Of a stretch of 64,000 nucleotides of DNA, positions 32,575 to 41,885 are shown piece after piece. Location of the stretch: positions 434,001-498,000 of the forward strand of contig NZ_LMQS01000002.1 of the NCBI RefSeq assembly GCF_001424665.1, in the 5' to 3' direction. Source of the DNA: Methylophilus sp. Leaf416. GTDB lineage: Bacteria > Pseudomonadota > Gammaproteobacteria > Burkholderiales > Methylophilaceae. The notes under the pieces were generated by a model that saw only the letters and a list, made by a program, of their open reading frames with translations, was not told where the DNA came from and did no database searches. Positions within the stretch are counted from its first letter, which is position 1. Each line of letters opens with the position of its first letter. The position numbers were made by a program, and so were the translations under genes.

Positions 32575-32904
32575 CTACGCCCAGACAATATGAAAAAGGT
32601 CACTTACGTTGAGATTAGGATGTGAGAACTTGACTATTATCCAATGGCTTTCAAAAGATTTTGCAAGTCCATTCAATTGTTGCCGATACAGAGATTTTGA
32701 AACCTCTAAGGCTTTCAAAATCTTAGTTAAGTAAAGAATATCTTTAGAAGCCAAAACGGATTTCTCCCCAACTTTTGTAGTTATTAGGAGTTCATAAGCA
32801 GGGTCACGAGCAGAACATATAAAAGCGCCAGCATACATTAGAAGCCACCCACGGCAAAGAGTGAGCCTTCCTGAAGTAATAAAAGCATGCCTATTAACAT
32901 ACAT
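32575..32904 (-). CDS. Hypothetical protein (109 aa)
   Basis: The protein begins MYVNRHAFITSGRLTLCRGW and contains LLMYAGAFICSARDPAYELL; it has no clear TM or signal. An AGGGAT sequence sits about 5 nt before ATG 32904. I do not recognise it. It lies near the right end of island 2 and could be a remnant. The region 32905-33027 to its right shows nothing recognisable. Confidence 0.4.
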   Translation of the reverse strand: MYVNRHAFITSGRLTLCRGWLLMYAGAFICSARDPAYELLITTKVGEKSVLASKDILYLTKILKALEVSKSLYRQQLNGLAKSFESHWIIVKFSHPNLNVSDLFHIVWA

Positions 32905-33027
32905 AATATCCCTAAGCTGGAGATATTGTTTTTTTCGACACACGGAATGATTTTATGTCGTCCATGAGGTAAGTTCTGCCATGAATTACTAGCCTGGACA
33001 TACTCGAACAAGAGTGACTGAAGCACT

Positions 33028-33105
33028 CGGTTGAACTTTTTGTTAAGCTGACATAAAAACAAAAGGCTACGAATTAACGTAACCCTTTGATTTATAGTGA
33101 TTTTA
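33028..33105 (-). terminator. Arm Y with terminator, copy 2 (left of att core 3)
   Basis: The same TCGGTTGAACTTTT...GACATAAAAACAAA-GGCTACG...CGTAACCCTTTG block is present as at 24437 and 60000. One base of the stem is changed (AAAAGGC instead of AAAGGGC), slightly weakening the hairpin. It closes island 2. Confidence 0.85.
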
Positions 33106-33151
33106 TGGTGGCCCCTCTGTGAGTCGAACACAGCACCAACGGATTATGAGT
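33106..33151 (-). repeat. att core 3: tRNA-Ile2 3' part (boundary islands 2/3)
   Basis: These 46 bp are identical to the tRNA 3' part. The match stops at GATTATGAGT, two bases earlier than in the other cores. The following sequence (ACAGCTTTCTTTTCTG) is not arm X, so island 3 belongs to a different element type from islands 1, 2 and 4. Confidence 0.93.
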
Positions 33152-33456
33152 ACAGCTTTCTTTTCTGAGTGTGATCCAGTAAGTAGAAGATTTATAATTC
33201 ATTTTTCACTTCCCAAACTCTTACCTAGCCAATACCGATCTTAATACCGAACTTTAAAATTGATCATGGGCTAAATTTCCGCTCAAATTTTGATGTACCT
33301 CAATGAGTTATGAGTTTGAAATTGCCGAACCTGTACCGAACCACAGAGTTTCATCCGTTAAATAAACAGATTTATCAATGTTTACTATCAAAAGCAATTT
33401 TCTGGGATATTGTATAAAACCCAGAAAAAAGTTAAACTCCCGTCAAGGAGTTCCAC
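33152..33456. other. Left end of island 3 and leader of methyltransferase
   Basis: No gene is seen in this 300-bp stretch. It forms the non-X end next to core 3 and an AT-rich upstream region for the methyltransferase. I see no inverted repeat resembling a controller-protein box of a restriction system. Confidence 0.4.
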
Positions 33457-36255
33457 ATGTCAGAGCCAGCCCCTCAAACCCAAGCACACTTATCTGCATT
33501 CCCCTCAACCGAGAGTGACTCTTTTGCAGCCACTTACGACGAATTACCTCTTCATACACTTGCACCTGATGAAGTAATCAATCACTTAAAAAAAATTGAT
33601 TGGGGATTTACTGACGATGCCACTCGCTTTTTAGGGCATGATCTACACCCTTACCCCGCAAAATTTATTCCACAAATCCCTGGCACTTTTATTTCCTTAT
33701 TAAGTTCGCGGGGGGAGCTAGTTTATGACCCATTTGGTGGTAGTGGCACAACAGCCTTAGAGGCAATCAGACTAGGGCGCCGTGCAATTAGCACTGATGC
33801 CAACCCGATGGCTGCCCTAATTGGCAAAGTTAAAACGGCGCGAGTCAATTCAGAATCAATAGCAGAACTGCACTTGCTTCATGGTGCATTAAGAGCTCTA
33901 CTTGATTCCTTACCAAAAGATGAACAACACCTTATTTCGCTATATAAAGAATTTGCACCTGAAATTAAAAATCGTGAGAAATGGTTTGCAGACAGCGCCT
34001 ATGGAGAATTAGCCCACATAAGATATCGTATCTCTGTTTTGAGTAATCCGATAGCTAGAGATGTGGCTCTTTTATCTTTATCAAGAACGGTTCTTTCTTC
34101 ATCATTCCAAGACTCAGAGACTAGATATAAAAGTGTACCTCGCGCAGTTCCAGTTGGGGAAACAACGAAACGATTTATTAGAGAATATGAGTCTGTTTTG
34201 AAATCAGTAGCACGTAACGCAGCTGCAACTCGCTACGGAGTATCTCACTTTTTAACTCAAGATGTCCGCAAATTGAATAGCAAAGACATCCCCGACAGTT
34301 CTGTGGATTTTATAGTTACATCACCGCCCTATGGTAACGCCACAGACTATCATCTGTATCATAGATTTAGGTTGTTATGGCTAGGCTTTGACCCGATCGA
34401 ATTAGGGAGAATTGAGATTGGCTCCCATTTAAAACATCAGCGCGAAGCAAGTGGATTTGATAGCTACTTTTCAGACATGCTTAAAGCATTGCAAAGTATG
34501 AGCAGAGTTTTAAAGCAAGGAAGGTATGCGGTCTTGGTAATTGGAGACTCGTTGTACGAAGGAAAAAAATATAATACTGCTGAACTGCTTGCCGAAAAAG
34601 CAAGCTCATTGGGGTTTGATATTGCCTATGTAATTGAACGTCAAGTCCATAAAACTAAACGTTCATTCACCGCAGGTAGAAGAGCAACTAATGAATATCT
34701 TTTAATTCTCAGAAAGGAATTGAGCGCGCTATCTACGTCTCTTAAACCACCACCATACAAACTTTGGCCATATGAAAAGAAGCTTCAGCAACGCGAGTCT
34801 GAGAAATTTCTATTGCCCTCTAATGACAAAAATAAAACAAACTTGTTTAAGGACATACAACACTTAATTTCTGCCAGATCAATGGTTTTCACACACCAAC
34901 TTCAATATGGGCCAGATTATACAGAACCGACATGGCAAGCGATCTTAGAAAATGGGATGGCTTCAAACCAAAGTGCTAGAAAAGACCCTAAGTATGTCAC
35001 TCATGGCCTTCATCCTTACAAAGGAAAATTCTACCCGCAGCTTGCAAAAGGCCTAATCAATCAGCTGAATTTAGAGCACGGTGCAAAAATATTAGATCCT
35101 TTTTGTGGAAGCGGCACCACTTTACTTGAAGGTCATTTAAACGGATTTGAGGCGTTTGGTTGTGACTTGAACCCTTTAGCCGCACAAATTGCACGAGTGA
35201 AAAGCTTAATTATTGAAGTAGATCCAGATGTTTTAACAGAGGTGGTTTCGACTATCCTAGAAACTATTCAAAGGGCTCCAGCAAACTTATCGGATCAATT
35301 AGATCAATTTAATTCAAACAACTTAGATGAGATTAATCGTTGGTTTGCTATTCCTGTAGCAAAAAAAATTAACTGGATACTTAAAATAATCAGATCTGGT
35401 AGTGGCGGAATTGTAAGAGAATTTCTGGAGGTCGTATTAAGCAGCATAGTACGTGAGGTTTCACAACAAGATCCATCTGATCTAAGAATCCGTTATAGAA
35501 AAGATATGTTGGTTGATGCAAAAGTGTTTGAGCTTTTCAATCAACAGTTATCTCTTCAGTTTTCTCGTATCGAAAAATTCTGGAAAGTACGGGGCTATGC
35601 CCCCAATCCTTTTTATCCCGTTCATGTCATAAATGGAGACAACCGGGAATTATCCACTTACGAAAGTTTAGGCCTAAATAATGAGTCCATAGACCTTATT
35701 CTCACCAGTCCGCCTTACGCTATGGCATTACCTTACATAGATACAGATAGACTTTCATTATTAACTATCTTTGGACTTGGTAGTGCTGGCCGTAAGCCAG
35801 TGGAAGAGAAGCTTATAGGAAGTAGAGAATTATCCAACTCAACTAAGCGCAAGTTAGAGGAGAGCTTTTTACACGACAATCAACTACCCAATGACTGTCT
35901 CAATTTCATAAGAAATCTCCATCATCAAATAGTCAATTCCGATGATGCTGGTTTTCGCAAACAAAACATGCCTGCACTAATTCATCGTTTTATAACAGAT
36001 ATGCAATCAGTTTTAGACCATGCATTTAGGCTATGCAAAATCGGAGCAGAAGTCATGATTGTTATTGGCGACAGCAAAATGACAGTAAATGGGCAAACAG
36101 TGCGTATACCTTCTACAGACTTTGTAGAATTGGTGGCAATTTCAAGCGGATTCACACCTATTGAACGAATTGACATTTCTGTTACAACAGAAAATTTAAA
36201 ACATATTAAACATGCAATTACAGAAAATGTTGTTTTAAGACTTAGAAAAAATTAA
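33457..36255 (+). CDS. Fused double DNA methyltransferase (probable N4-cytosine, SPPY type)
   Basis: The 932-aa protein contains two methyltransferase modules in tandem. Module 1 (about residues 40-425) has LHPYPAKFIPQIPG, SAM motif DPFGGSGTT and catalytic TSPPYG. Module 2 (about 500-930) repeats the order with LHPYKGKFYPQLAKG, DPFCGSGTT and TSPPYA. Each places the SAM motif first and the SPPY motif about 190 residues later. SPPY is typical of N4-cytosine enzymes. Two modules in one chain suit modification of both strands of an asymmetric site. AAGGAG precedes the ATG. Its stop codon overlaps the convergent nuclease gene (TTAA), which points to a restriction-modification pair. Confidence 0.9.
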   Translation: MSEPAPQTQAHLSAFPSTESDSFAATYDELPLHTLAPDEVINHLKKIDWGFTDDATRFLGHDLHPYPAKFIPQIPGTFISLLSSRGELVYDPFGGSGTTALEAIRLGRRAISTDANPMAALIGKVKTARVNSESIAELHLLHGALRALLDSLPKDEQHLISLYKEFAPEIKNREKWFADSAYGELAHIRYRISVLSNPIARDVALLSLSRTVLSSSFQDSETRYKSVPRAVPVGETTKRFIREYESVLKSVARNAAATRYGVSHFLTQDVRKLNSKDIPDSSVDFIVTSPPYGNATDYHLYHRFRLLWLGFDPIELGRIEIGSHLKHQREASGFDSYFSDMLKALQSMSRVLKQGRYAVLVIGDSLYEGKKYNTAELLAEKASSLGFDIAYVIERQVHKTKRSFTAGRRATNEYLLILRKELSALSTSLKPPPYKLWPYEKKLQQRESEKFLLPSNDKNKTNLFKDIQHLISARSMVFTHQLQYGPDYTEPTWQAILENGMASNQSARKDPKYVTHGLHPYKGKFYPQLAKGLINQLNLEHGAKILDPFCGSGTTLLEGHLNGFEAFGCDLNPLAAQIARVKSLIIEVDPDVLTEVVSTILETIQRAPANLSDQLDQFNSNNLDEINRWFAIPVAKKINWILKIIRSGSGGIVREFLEVVLSSIVREVSQQDPSDLRIRYRKDMLVDAKVFELFNQQLSLQFSRIEKFWKVRGYAPNPFYPVHVINGDNRELSTYESLGLNNESIDLILTSPPYAMALPYIDTDRLSLLTIFGLGSAGRKPVEEKLIGSRELSNSTKRKLEESFLHDNQLPNDCLNFIRNLHHQIVNSDDAGFRKQNMPALIHRFITDMQSVLDHAFRLCKIGAEVMIVIGDSKMTVNGQTVRIPSTDFVELVAISSGFTPIERIDISVTTENLKHIKHAITENVVLRLRKN

Positions 36256-37472
36256 AACCATCCAAACTTTCTTGGAACAGCTTTACCACCACTGGGCATT
36301 TTTTGATCGCAAACTGACTCCCATTGCACATAGTCAGGACTATCAGGCGTGAAAATTTGCATATCATAGTCCAGCTCAGGCAATTCAGAAGGAGTCATCA
36401 CCAATACAGAATATTCAGGCACGTGCTCAACTAGAGGTGAAGCTGTTACTCGAATTTCACTATTTCTTGTATACAGCACGGTGTTCAGTGGATAGGCAGA
36501 ATGATGATAAAGAACCTTATTTTTCTTTCCATAAACAGTAATACTGCACAAGGGATCTGGTTCCCTCTGAGGATATGCTTCGTTGGCACCCTTTTTAGGA
36601 ATTGTTTGGCCCGTAAATGGCATTCCAAAAAATGCAGGATTCTGGCTTATTGCTCTTGTACTTAAGAAAATCTCTCCATTTGCATGAGGATTTATTTGAA
36701 TAACAAAACCCGCAACAGGTATTAAGGGTTTTGATATATCAACCACCTCTGCTTGAGCTTTAATTACCTCAGCCTTCTTCTCCAACTCCTTTTTCTTCAA
36801 AGGTTTACCAAATAAAACCTTTGCAGGCAGGCTACTCATGGGTTTCACTGGTAACTTATCAACCAGACCCTTAGTCTTTGGAACAACAGCAAAAGAGTGA
36901 AAAATTCTTTTAGTCTCATCTAAAAGTACTCCACTAGCTTCCAATTCAGAGAGCAACTCTGTTGTAAGCAATTGAGTCACCGGGCACTTATCAGGCAGCA
37001 AATCAAAAAATAGCGACAAGGTGCTATCAAACACCTCTTTTTCATTCGGAAACTCAAACTCAAGTTCGATAGCAGCTTCAAAATTAAGCTCCATTCCTCC
37101 CATTGTCATATTGTTTGAGCCTACAAACACAATTCCCTTAGTTTTCCCACTAAACCAATAAACTTTAGGGTGAAAGCTATGGTTTCTCTGTTGTGTAATA
37201 TAAACAGCATTAAATTTTTCCAATGCGAACTTTAATGCTTGCACACTTGTTCCCAAGTGATCTATACCGAATATTGCACTTATTTCTTTACCATCAGCTC
37301 TCCAATCATCAATTAACTCCACCAGCCTGTAAAGTGGTCCAGTTTTCGCAAATGCAACTGAAAAACCAAAAGCTTGCAAGTCCCTATCTTTTAAATAATT
37401 TTTTAAATCGTCCAGCAGGCGTCTTCTACCAATAGGTTGATCAAGTGGAGAGATAACAGTAAATTTTGGCAT
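36252..37472 (-). CDS. PLD-family nuclease, probable restriction endonuclease (BfiI/NgoFVII-like)
   Basis: The N-terminal part (about residues 20-180) is phospholipase-D-like with one HxK motif (HSFHPKVYWF) followed by the GSNNMTMGG segment that supplies Ser and Asn. Single-HxK proteins of this kind dimerise to form the active site, as in BfiI. The C-terminal half (about 250-406) is probably the DNA-binding domain, after a lysine/glutamate-rich linker (KPLKKKELEKKAEVIKA). PLD nucleases of this type cut without a metal ion. The gene is convergent with the double methyltransferase and overlaps it by 4 bp. The recognition sequence cannot be read from here. Confidence 0.82.
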   Translation of the reverse strand: MPKFTVISPLDQPIGRRRLLDDLKNYLKDRDLQAFGFSVAFAKTGPLYRLVELIDDWRADGKEISAIFGIDHLGTSVQALKFALEKFNAVYITQQRNHSFHPKVYWFSGKTKGIVFVGSNNMTMGGMELNFEAAIELEFEFPNEKEVFDSTLSLFFDLLPDKCPVTQLLTTELLSELEASGVLLDETKRIFHSFAVVPKTKGLVDKLPVKPMSSLPAKVLFGKPLKKKELEKKAEVIKAQAEVVDISKPLIPVAGFVIQINPHANGEIFLSTRAISQNPAFFGMPFTGQTIPKKGANEAYPQREPDPLCSITVYGKKNKVLYHHSAYPLNTVLYTRNSEIRVTASPLVEHVPEYSVLVMTPSELPELDYDMQIFTPDSPDYVQWESVCDQKMPSGGKAVPRKFGWF

Positions 37473-37657
37473 TTAACCAATTCTCTTCAAAGTTATTAAT
37501 ATATAAAGCATAATTCATTGAAGAGTTATTTGCCCCATAAATTTTAATAATGATTATGGTGTTTCTATAAATATCTAAATGGATTCAATTAAATAAAGTA
37601 GTGGAATTTATCTAATGATAAAAAATTAATTTCAAAACAATAAGGGAGAGAGTTTCA
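37473..37657. other. Intergenic region between nuclease and EcsC gene
   Basis: This AT-rich 185-bp divergent region should carry the promoters of both the nuclease (minus) and the EcsC gene (plus). The EcsC gene has a clear AAGGGAGAG ribosome site. No operator recognised. Confidence 0.4.
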
Positions 37658-38287
37658 ATGTCAGAGTCATTAACAGAAGGAAAAATTATGCAGGCCCTTG
37701 ATTGGGCTTATGCCAAAGCTGTAGATGGTGTACCGGGGCTCGATTCGGCTGAAGAGCTTGCCCTTGACTATATGAAAGAGGAAGGCTCACTTACGGAGCA
37801 AGTTAACTCTCTTATCAGATGGCAGAATACAAAAGCTGGTACTTCAGGTTTTTTAACTGGGCTGGGCGGTTTAATAACGATGCCGATCACAATTCCGGCA
37901 AATATCACAAGTGTAATGTATGTTCAAATCCGTATGATTGCAGCTATAGCTCGTATGGGAGGCCATGAACTCAAAAATGATAAAGTCAAATCGCTTGTGT
38001 TTGCGTGTTTAACAGGTAACGCGGCCAAGGATATCCTTAAAGATGTAGGAATTGTCGTAGGTCGAAAAATTACTGAAAATGCAATAAAACGAATCAGTGG
38101 TGAGACAGTAAAAGCGATCAATCAAAAAGTAGGCTTTCGATTACTTACAAAATTTGGTGAGAAAGGCGCTATCAACTTAGGCAAAGCTGTCCCACTTATT
38201 GGTGGGATTATTGGCGCAACTTTCGACTCCGTAGCAACTAATACAATAGGAAATATTGCACGCGATACTTTCATTACTAAGGAATAG
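37658..38287 (+). CDS. EcsC-family protein
   Basis: The 209-aa protein matches the EcsC pattern: NSLIRWQNTKAGTSGFLTGLG, GGLITMPITIPANITSVMYVQIRM and a C-terminal GKAVPLIGGIIGATFDSVAT. Two hydrophobic helices suggest membrane association. The family is widespread and of unclear function; it recurs within defence islands, which fits its place between a restriction pair and a GmrSD-like nuclease. It has its own ribosome site and is separated by 112 bp from the next gene. Confidence 0.82.
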   Translation: MSESLTEGKIMQALDWAYAKAVDGVPGLDSAEELALDYMKEEGSLTEQVNSLIRWQNTKAGTSGFLTGLGGLITMPITIPANITSVMYVQIRMIAAIARMGGHELKNDKVKSLVFACLTGNAAKDILKDVGIVVGRKITENAIKRISGETVKAINQKVGFRLLTKFGEKGAINLGKAVPLIGGIIGATFDSVATNTIGNIARDTFITKE

Positions 38288-38399
38288 TTGAAATAACCTG
38301 CTCTAGCCATAAAACAAAATGGCTTAAATGCTTCAAAGAAAAATCTAAGTCATAATTTTAATTTAATAAATATTCTACTAATTTTCAAAGGGGTTATTA

Positions 38400-40160
38400 A
38401 TGAGCAAGACTTTAGTGGCACATGAGCAGTCATTATCAAAAATCTTTAGTGATGATTATGTTTTTCAAATTCCTGGCTATCAAAGACCTTACTCGTGGAC
38501 AACTGAACAAGCTCGTGAATTATTTGAAGATCTAATTGGATTTATGTCGGCATTAGGAGGTCCAGTTGAAAGCATGCCTCCGTATTTTCTCGGAAGCATC
38601 GTGTTGATCAAAGATGAAGCAAATCCTAAAGCCGATGTAGTTGATGGTCAGCAGCGCCTGACAACCTTAACAATACTGCTTTCTGCCATTCGTGCATTTG
38701 TAACTGAAGGACATGCCAAGGAGATAACACCACTTCTTTATGAGCAAGGCAGCGCTATTCGAGGAACTAAAGACCGATTCAGGCTTACTCTTCGGGAAAG
38801 AGATAAAGACTTCTTTCACCAATATATTCAACGCGAGACCGGGTTTTCTGATCTTATCTCTTTGAATGACACACTATCAAATAGCCAAGCGAATATAAAA
38901 GCTAATGCGATTTTATTTGCAGAACGCATTGAAAAACTCTCTGAAACGGAAAGACTATCTCTTGCTCAATTTATTGTTACACGCTGTTACCTAGTTGTGG
39001 TCGCAACTCCTGATATCGATTCCGCTTACCGCATATTTTCAGTTCTGAATAGCCGCGGCCTTGATTTGTCAGCTACAGACATATTGAAAGCTCAGATAAT
39101 TGGCAATATTCCTGATACATTAAAAGAAGCATATACACAAAAATGGGAGGATGCTGAAGAAGATCTCACACGTGATCATTTTGGAGATTTGTTTAGTCAC
39201 ATCCGCATGGTTTATAGGAAATCTAAGCCCAAAGGGACTTTGATAAAAGAATTCAGTGAACATGTAACAGAAATCAAGCAGCCTGCAATATTTATCGACT
39301 CAGTGCTCTTACCTATGGCGAGAGCTTACGAGGAAATTCTTGATGCCAATTATGAAAGTAATGCACATGCTGAACAAGTAAATGAACACTTGAAATGGTT
39401 AAAACGCCTTGAATTTAGTGACTGGGTACCTCCTGCTTTAGCATTTATGGCCAGATTCAGACAAAAACCGGATGCAATGTTAGCTTTCTTCCGTGACCTT
39501 GAGCGACTCGCATATGCCATGCTCGTCACAAAGTTTGGGATTAATGAGCGAATCGACCGATTTTCCCGTCTCACACAACATATAGAGAATGCTAACGATT
39601 TGTACGATGCCCACTCACCTTTGCAGCTGTCAGCTACAGAGAAATTCAACCTTTATTCAAAACTTGATGGCCCAATTTATGAAGCTTTATCTGCTCGTGC
39701 ACGTTCAGCGCTCCTTCTAAGACTCGACTCATTGCTTTCCGGTGGGGGAGCAATTTATGAATATGACACGGTTACGGTTGAACATGTCCTTCCGCAAACA
39801 CCGTTAGTAACCAGTAAATGGATTGAATGGTTTCCTGAGGCGAAAGACCGCATTTTATGGACTCACCGCATAGGTAATTTGGCATTACTTACCCGTAAGA
39901 AGAATAGTGCTGCTTCGAACTATGAGTTTGATATAAAGAAACGAGCATACTTCACGAGAAATGGTATTTCACCGTTTGTTTTGACCACTCAAGTGTTAGA
40001 TAAAGGTGAATGGTCTATTAACACAGTAGAGGCCCGTCAAAGAGAATTATTATCAGTATTCGAGAACTATTGGCGCTTAGCTGACCGAAAGAGTCCATTA
40101 CAAGAGCTTGAAGAGCTTTTGGGTTTAGATGAAAATCCAGGGCATTCACTAAACCATTAA
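38400..40160 (+). CDS. DUF262-DUF1524 protein, GmrSD-like type IV nuclease
   Basis: The 586-aa protein has an N-terminal DUF262 (ParB/Srx-like) domain with FQIPGYQRPYSW and the DGQQRLTTL nucleotide-binding motif. The C-terminal DUF1524 HNH nuclease domain has TVEHVLPQ, RIGNLALL and KKNSAASNYEF. This single-chain arrangement is that of GmrSD-type enzymes, which use NTP to restrict modified phage DNA. Here both halves are fused, as in the single-protein Eco94GmrSD kind. The conserved residues of both domains are present, so it should be active. A small gene follows after 12 bp on the same strand. Confidence 0.88.
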   Translation: MSKTLVAHEQSLSKIFSDDYVFQIPGYQRPYSWTTEQARELFEDLIGFMSALGGPVESMPPYFLGSIVLIKDEANPKADVVDGQQRLTTLTILLSAIRAFVTEGHAKEITPLLYEQGSAIRGTKDRFRLTLRERDKDFFHQYIQRETGFSDLISLNDTLSNSQANIKANAILFAERIEKLSETERLSLAQFIVTRCYLVVVATPDIDSAYRIFSVLNSRGLDLSATDILKAQIIGNIPDTLKEAYTQKWEDAEEDLTRDHFGDLFSHIRMVYRKSKPKGTLIKEFSEHVTEIKQPAIFIDSVLLPMARAYEEILDANYESNAHAEQVNEHLKWLKRLEFSDWVPPALAFMARFRQKPDAMLAFFRDLERLAYAMLVTKFGINERIDRFSRLTQHIENANDLYDAHSPLQLSATEKFNLYSKLDGPIYEALSARARSALLLRLDSLLSGGGAIYEYDTVTVEHVLPQTPLVTSKWIEWFPEAKDRILWTHRIGNLALLTRKKNSAASNYEFDIKKRAYFTRNGISPFVLTTQVLDKGEWSINTVEARQRELLSVFENYWRLADRKSPLQELEELLGLDENPGHSLNH

Positions 40161-40172
40161 TTTAGATAATTT

Positions 40173-40529
40173 ATGAGTAGAGATATACGAGAACTACGAA
40201 ACCCCCGGATTTCATATCAAATTATTATCACCTTTGATCTGGAGGGAGCAGAATCTGAGAAATATGAAAAGCTTAGAAAAACCCTAGCTTTGGAATTAGA
40301 ATTGGACACCAATATCTATTTAAGTGAATCAGACGATCATAAAATAACGTCGCTTCCGTTCAACACCTTAGCTACTCTTTGGCGTAAAGACTCAACCGAA
40401 CAGGAAACCCGAGATTACATCGAAAAAACGATCAAAAAAGCCTTTTTATCCCACCGTTTGAAAGGGCGCTACGTTATTGTAGTCGCTCAAAATTGGGCAG
40501 TTGCAGCAGGTAACGTCGATTATAAATAA
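40173..40529 (+). CDS. Small protein paired with GmrSD-like nuclease (possible ferredoxin-like fold)
   Basis: The 118-aa protein starts 12 bp after the nuclease gene, so the two are probably cotranscribed. Its predicted order is strand (SYQIIITFDLEG), helix (SEKYEKLRKTLALELEL), strand (TNIYLSES), strand (ITSLPFNTLATLW), helix (ETRDYIEKTIKKAFLS), strand (RYVIVVAQNWAVA). That is the beta-alpha-beta-beta-alpha-beta order of ferredoxin-like folds, as in Cas2 and VapD. I have no sequence-family match; a regulator or subunit role is inferred from position. Confidence 0.6.
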   Translation: MSRDIRELRNPRISYQIIITFDLEGAESEKYEKLRKTLALELELDTNIYLSESDDHKITSLPFNTLATLWRKDSTEQETRDYIEKTIKKAFLSHRLKGRYVIVVAQNWAVAAGNVDYK

Positions 40530-40539
40530 CTTTTAGTCA

Positions 40540-40618
40540 ACCCGTCGCACCCGACGACCTGCCCCAACCCATATACTGCAAGGAATGGCGACAAGTCGTC
40601 GAGTCGTCAGGTGGGCTT
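40540..40618. repeat. GTCG-rich palindromic repeat R1
   Basis: This about 78-bp element has CCCGTCGCACCCGACGACCT at one end and GGCGACAAGTCGTCGAGTCG plus TCAGGTGGG at the other. It is GC-rich, in contrast to its surroundings. Related copies lie at 44850-44931 (same orientation) and 50905-50985 (inverted). It lies between the 3' ends of convergent genes (small protein and integrase). Confidence 0.75.
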
Positions 40619-40631
40619 CAAAAATTTCCTT

Positions 40632-41819
40632 TTAAGCCGCTTTTGGTTGCGCTGCCTGAATCTGCCTTGAAGCACTATTAGCTGCCGTCTGTAATGCAGT
40701 CATCGATAGATGAGCATAGCGCTGAGTAACAGACGGATCACTGTGCCCCAAAATCTGTTGGATCACGTATAGCGATTGCCCAGCATTGGCTAAGAAACTG
40801 GCATATGAATGGCGTAAATCGTGCAGGCGGTGAGAGTTCAACCCTGCTTTTAACCTTAACTCATGCCAAATTTTAGCGATATTAACGTATGGGAGTTTAG
40901 TGCGTTTATTAATAAAAAGATGTTCATATGCTCCTTTCGTATTGAGTGACGCAATTACTTCAATTGCTGAGTCATTGAGTGGAATTACTTTTGAACGCTT
41001 ACTTTTATTTTGTTGTGCAGGTACCCGCCACAGTTTCTTTTCAACATCTATATGCTCCCATCTGGCAGTCAATGCCTCATTAAGGCGCGCGCCCGTGGAC
41101 AATAAAAATAATGCAATCTGGCAAACCACTCTTCTCCTGTCGGTACTTAACACTTCCAATAAGCGTTGCAACTCATCTTCGTTCAAATAACGCTCAATTT
41201 GATTATCTTCATTGAACATTTTTATACGGCTGGCAACGTTCTTTTCAATGATTGACCATTCAACTGCCAGAGAAAGCATGCGGCGTATCACCTTAGCTAA
41301 ATGATTCGCTGATGCCGGAGTAAGCTTATTCACTTGAATTTGGTCAGCATGCAATTTTTGTATTTCCAATCTAGTCACATCATTGAGGCGTCGATGCCCA
41401 AACACAGGTTCGATATGTAAACGATAAATTTGCTCTGATCTTTTCCAGCTTCTGATACGAGGTTTTATGTAAGGCAAAAAATGCTCTTTAAAGAAATCAT
41501 CAAAAGTGATGACCTTCAAGCGAGCATGCTCCTCTGCGCGCTTATCTATACCAGCGCTCAACTCATACTTGAGCTTCTGTACAGCGGCCTTAGCATCCTC
41601 GAGGGTGATATCTTTAGTGCTACCGATAGGATAATGAGTAGTCTTTCCCGTTACCTTGCTTTTGGTCCGGTAATAAAACAAACCTTGCCCAGGAGTTGCT
41701 TTCCGTACCTCGATGTAAATGCCTGAGCGTGATACATCCACAAATTCTATGCGCGAACGTCCTTCAGGACATTGCAGGCCTGTCTGGATAAATTGAATTG
41801 ATAAATCTACGACTGCCAT
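40632..41819 (-). CDS. Tyrosine recombinase (phage/island integrase)
   Basis: The 395-aa protein has the P4-like integrase layout: an N-terminal arm-binding domain, a core-binding SAM-like domain (VITFDDFFKEHFLPYIKPRI), and a catalytic domain. Catalytic residues are Arg in STGARLNEAL, His-x-x-Arg in HRLHDLRHSYAS, His in LGHSDPSV, and the nucleophile Tyr in TQRYAHLS. GGAGGT lies 7 nt before ATG 41819, so I prefer it to ATG 41834. It is the only integrase in the window and sits in the middle of island 3, not beside a tRNA core. It may act on the tRNA-Ile2 sites or on a different site; this cannot be decided from sequence. Confidence 0.92.
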   Translation of the reverse strand: MAVVDLSIQFIQTGLQCPEGRSRIEFVDVSRSGIYIEVRKATPGQGLFYYRTKSKVTGKTTHYPIGSTKDITLEDAKAAVQKLKYELSAGIDKRAEEHARLKVITFDDFFKEHFLPYIKPRIRSWKRSEQIYRLHIEPVFGHRRLNDVTRLEIQKLHADQIQVNKLTPASANHLAKVIRRMLSLAVEWSIIEKNVASRIKMFNEDNQIERYLNEDELQRLLEVLSTDRRRVVCQIALFLLSTGARLNEALTARWEHIDVEKKLWRVPAQQNKSKRSKVIPLNDSAIEVIASLNTKGAYEHLFINKRTKLPYVNIAKIWHELRLKAGLNSHRLHDLRHSYASFLANAGQSLYVIQQILGHSDPSVTQRYAHLSMTALQTAANSASRQIQAAQPKAA

Positions 41820-41885
41820 TTCGTGAACCTCCATAAAAAGAAACGGAGCGCTAGGCCCCGATAAAGATCAAATAAATGCTTTTAG

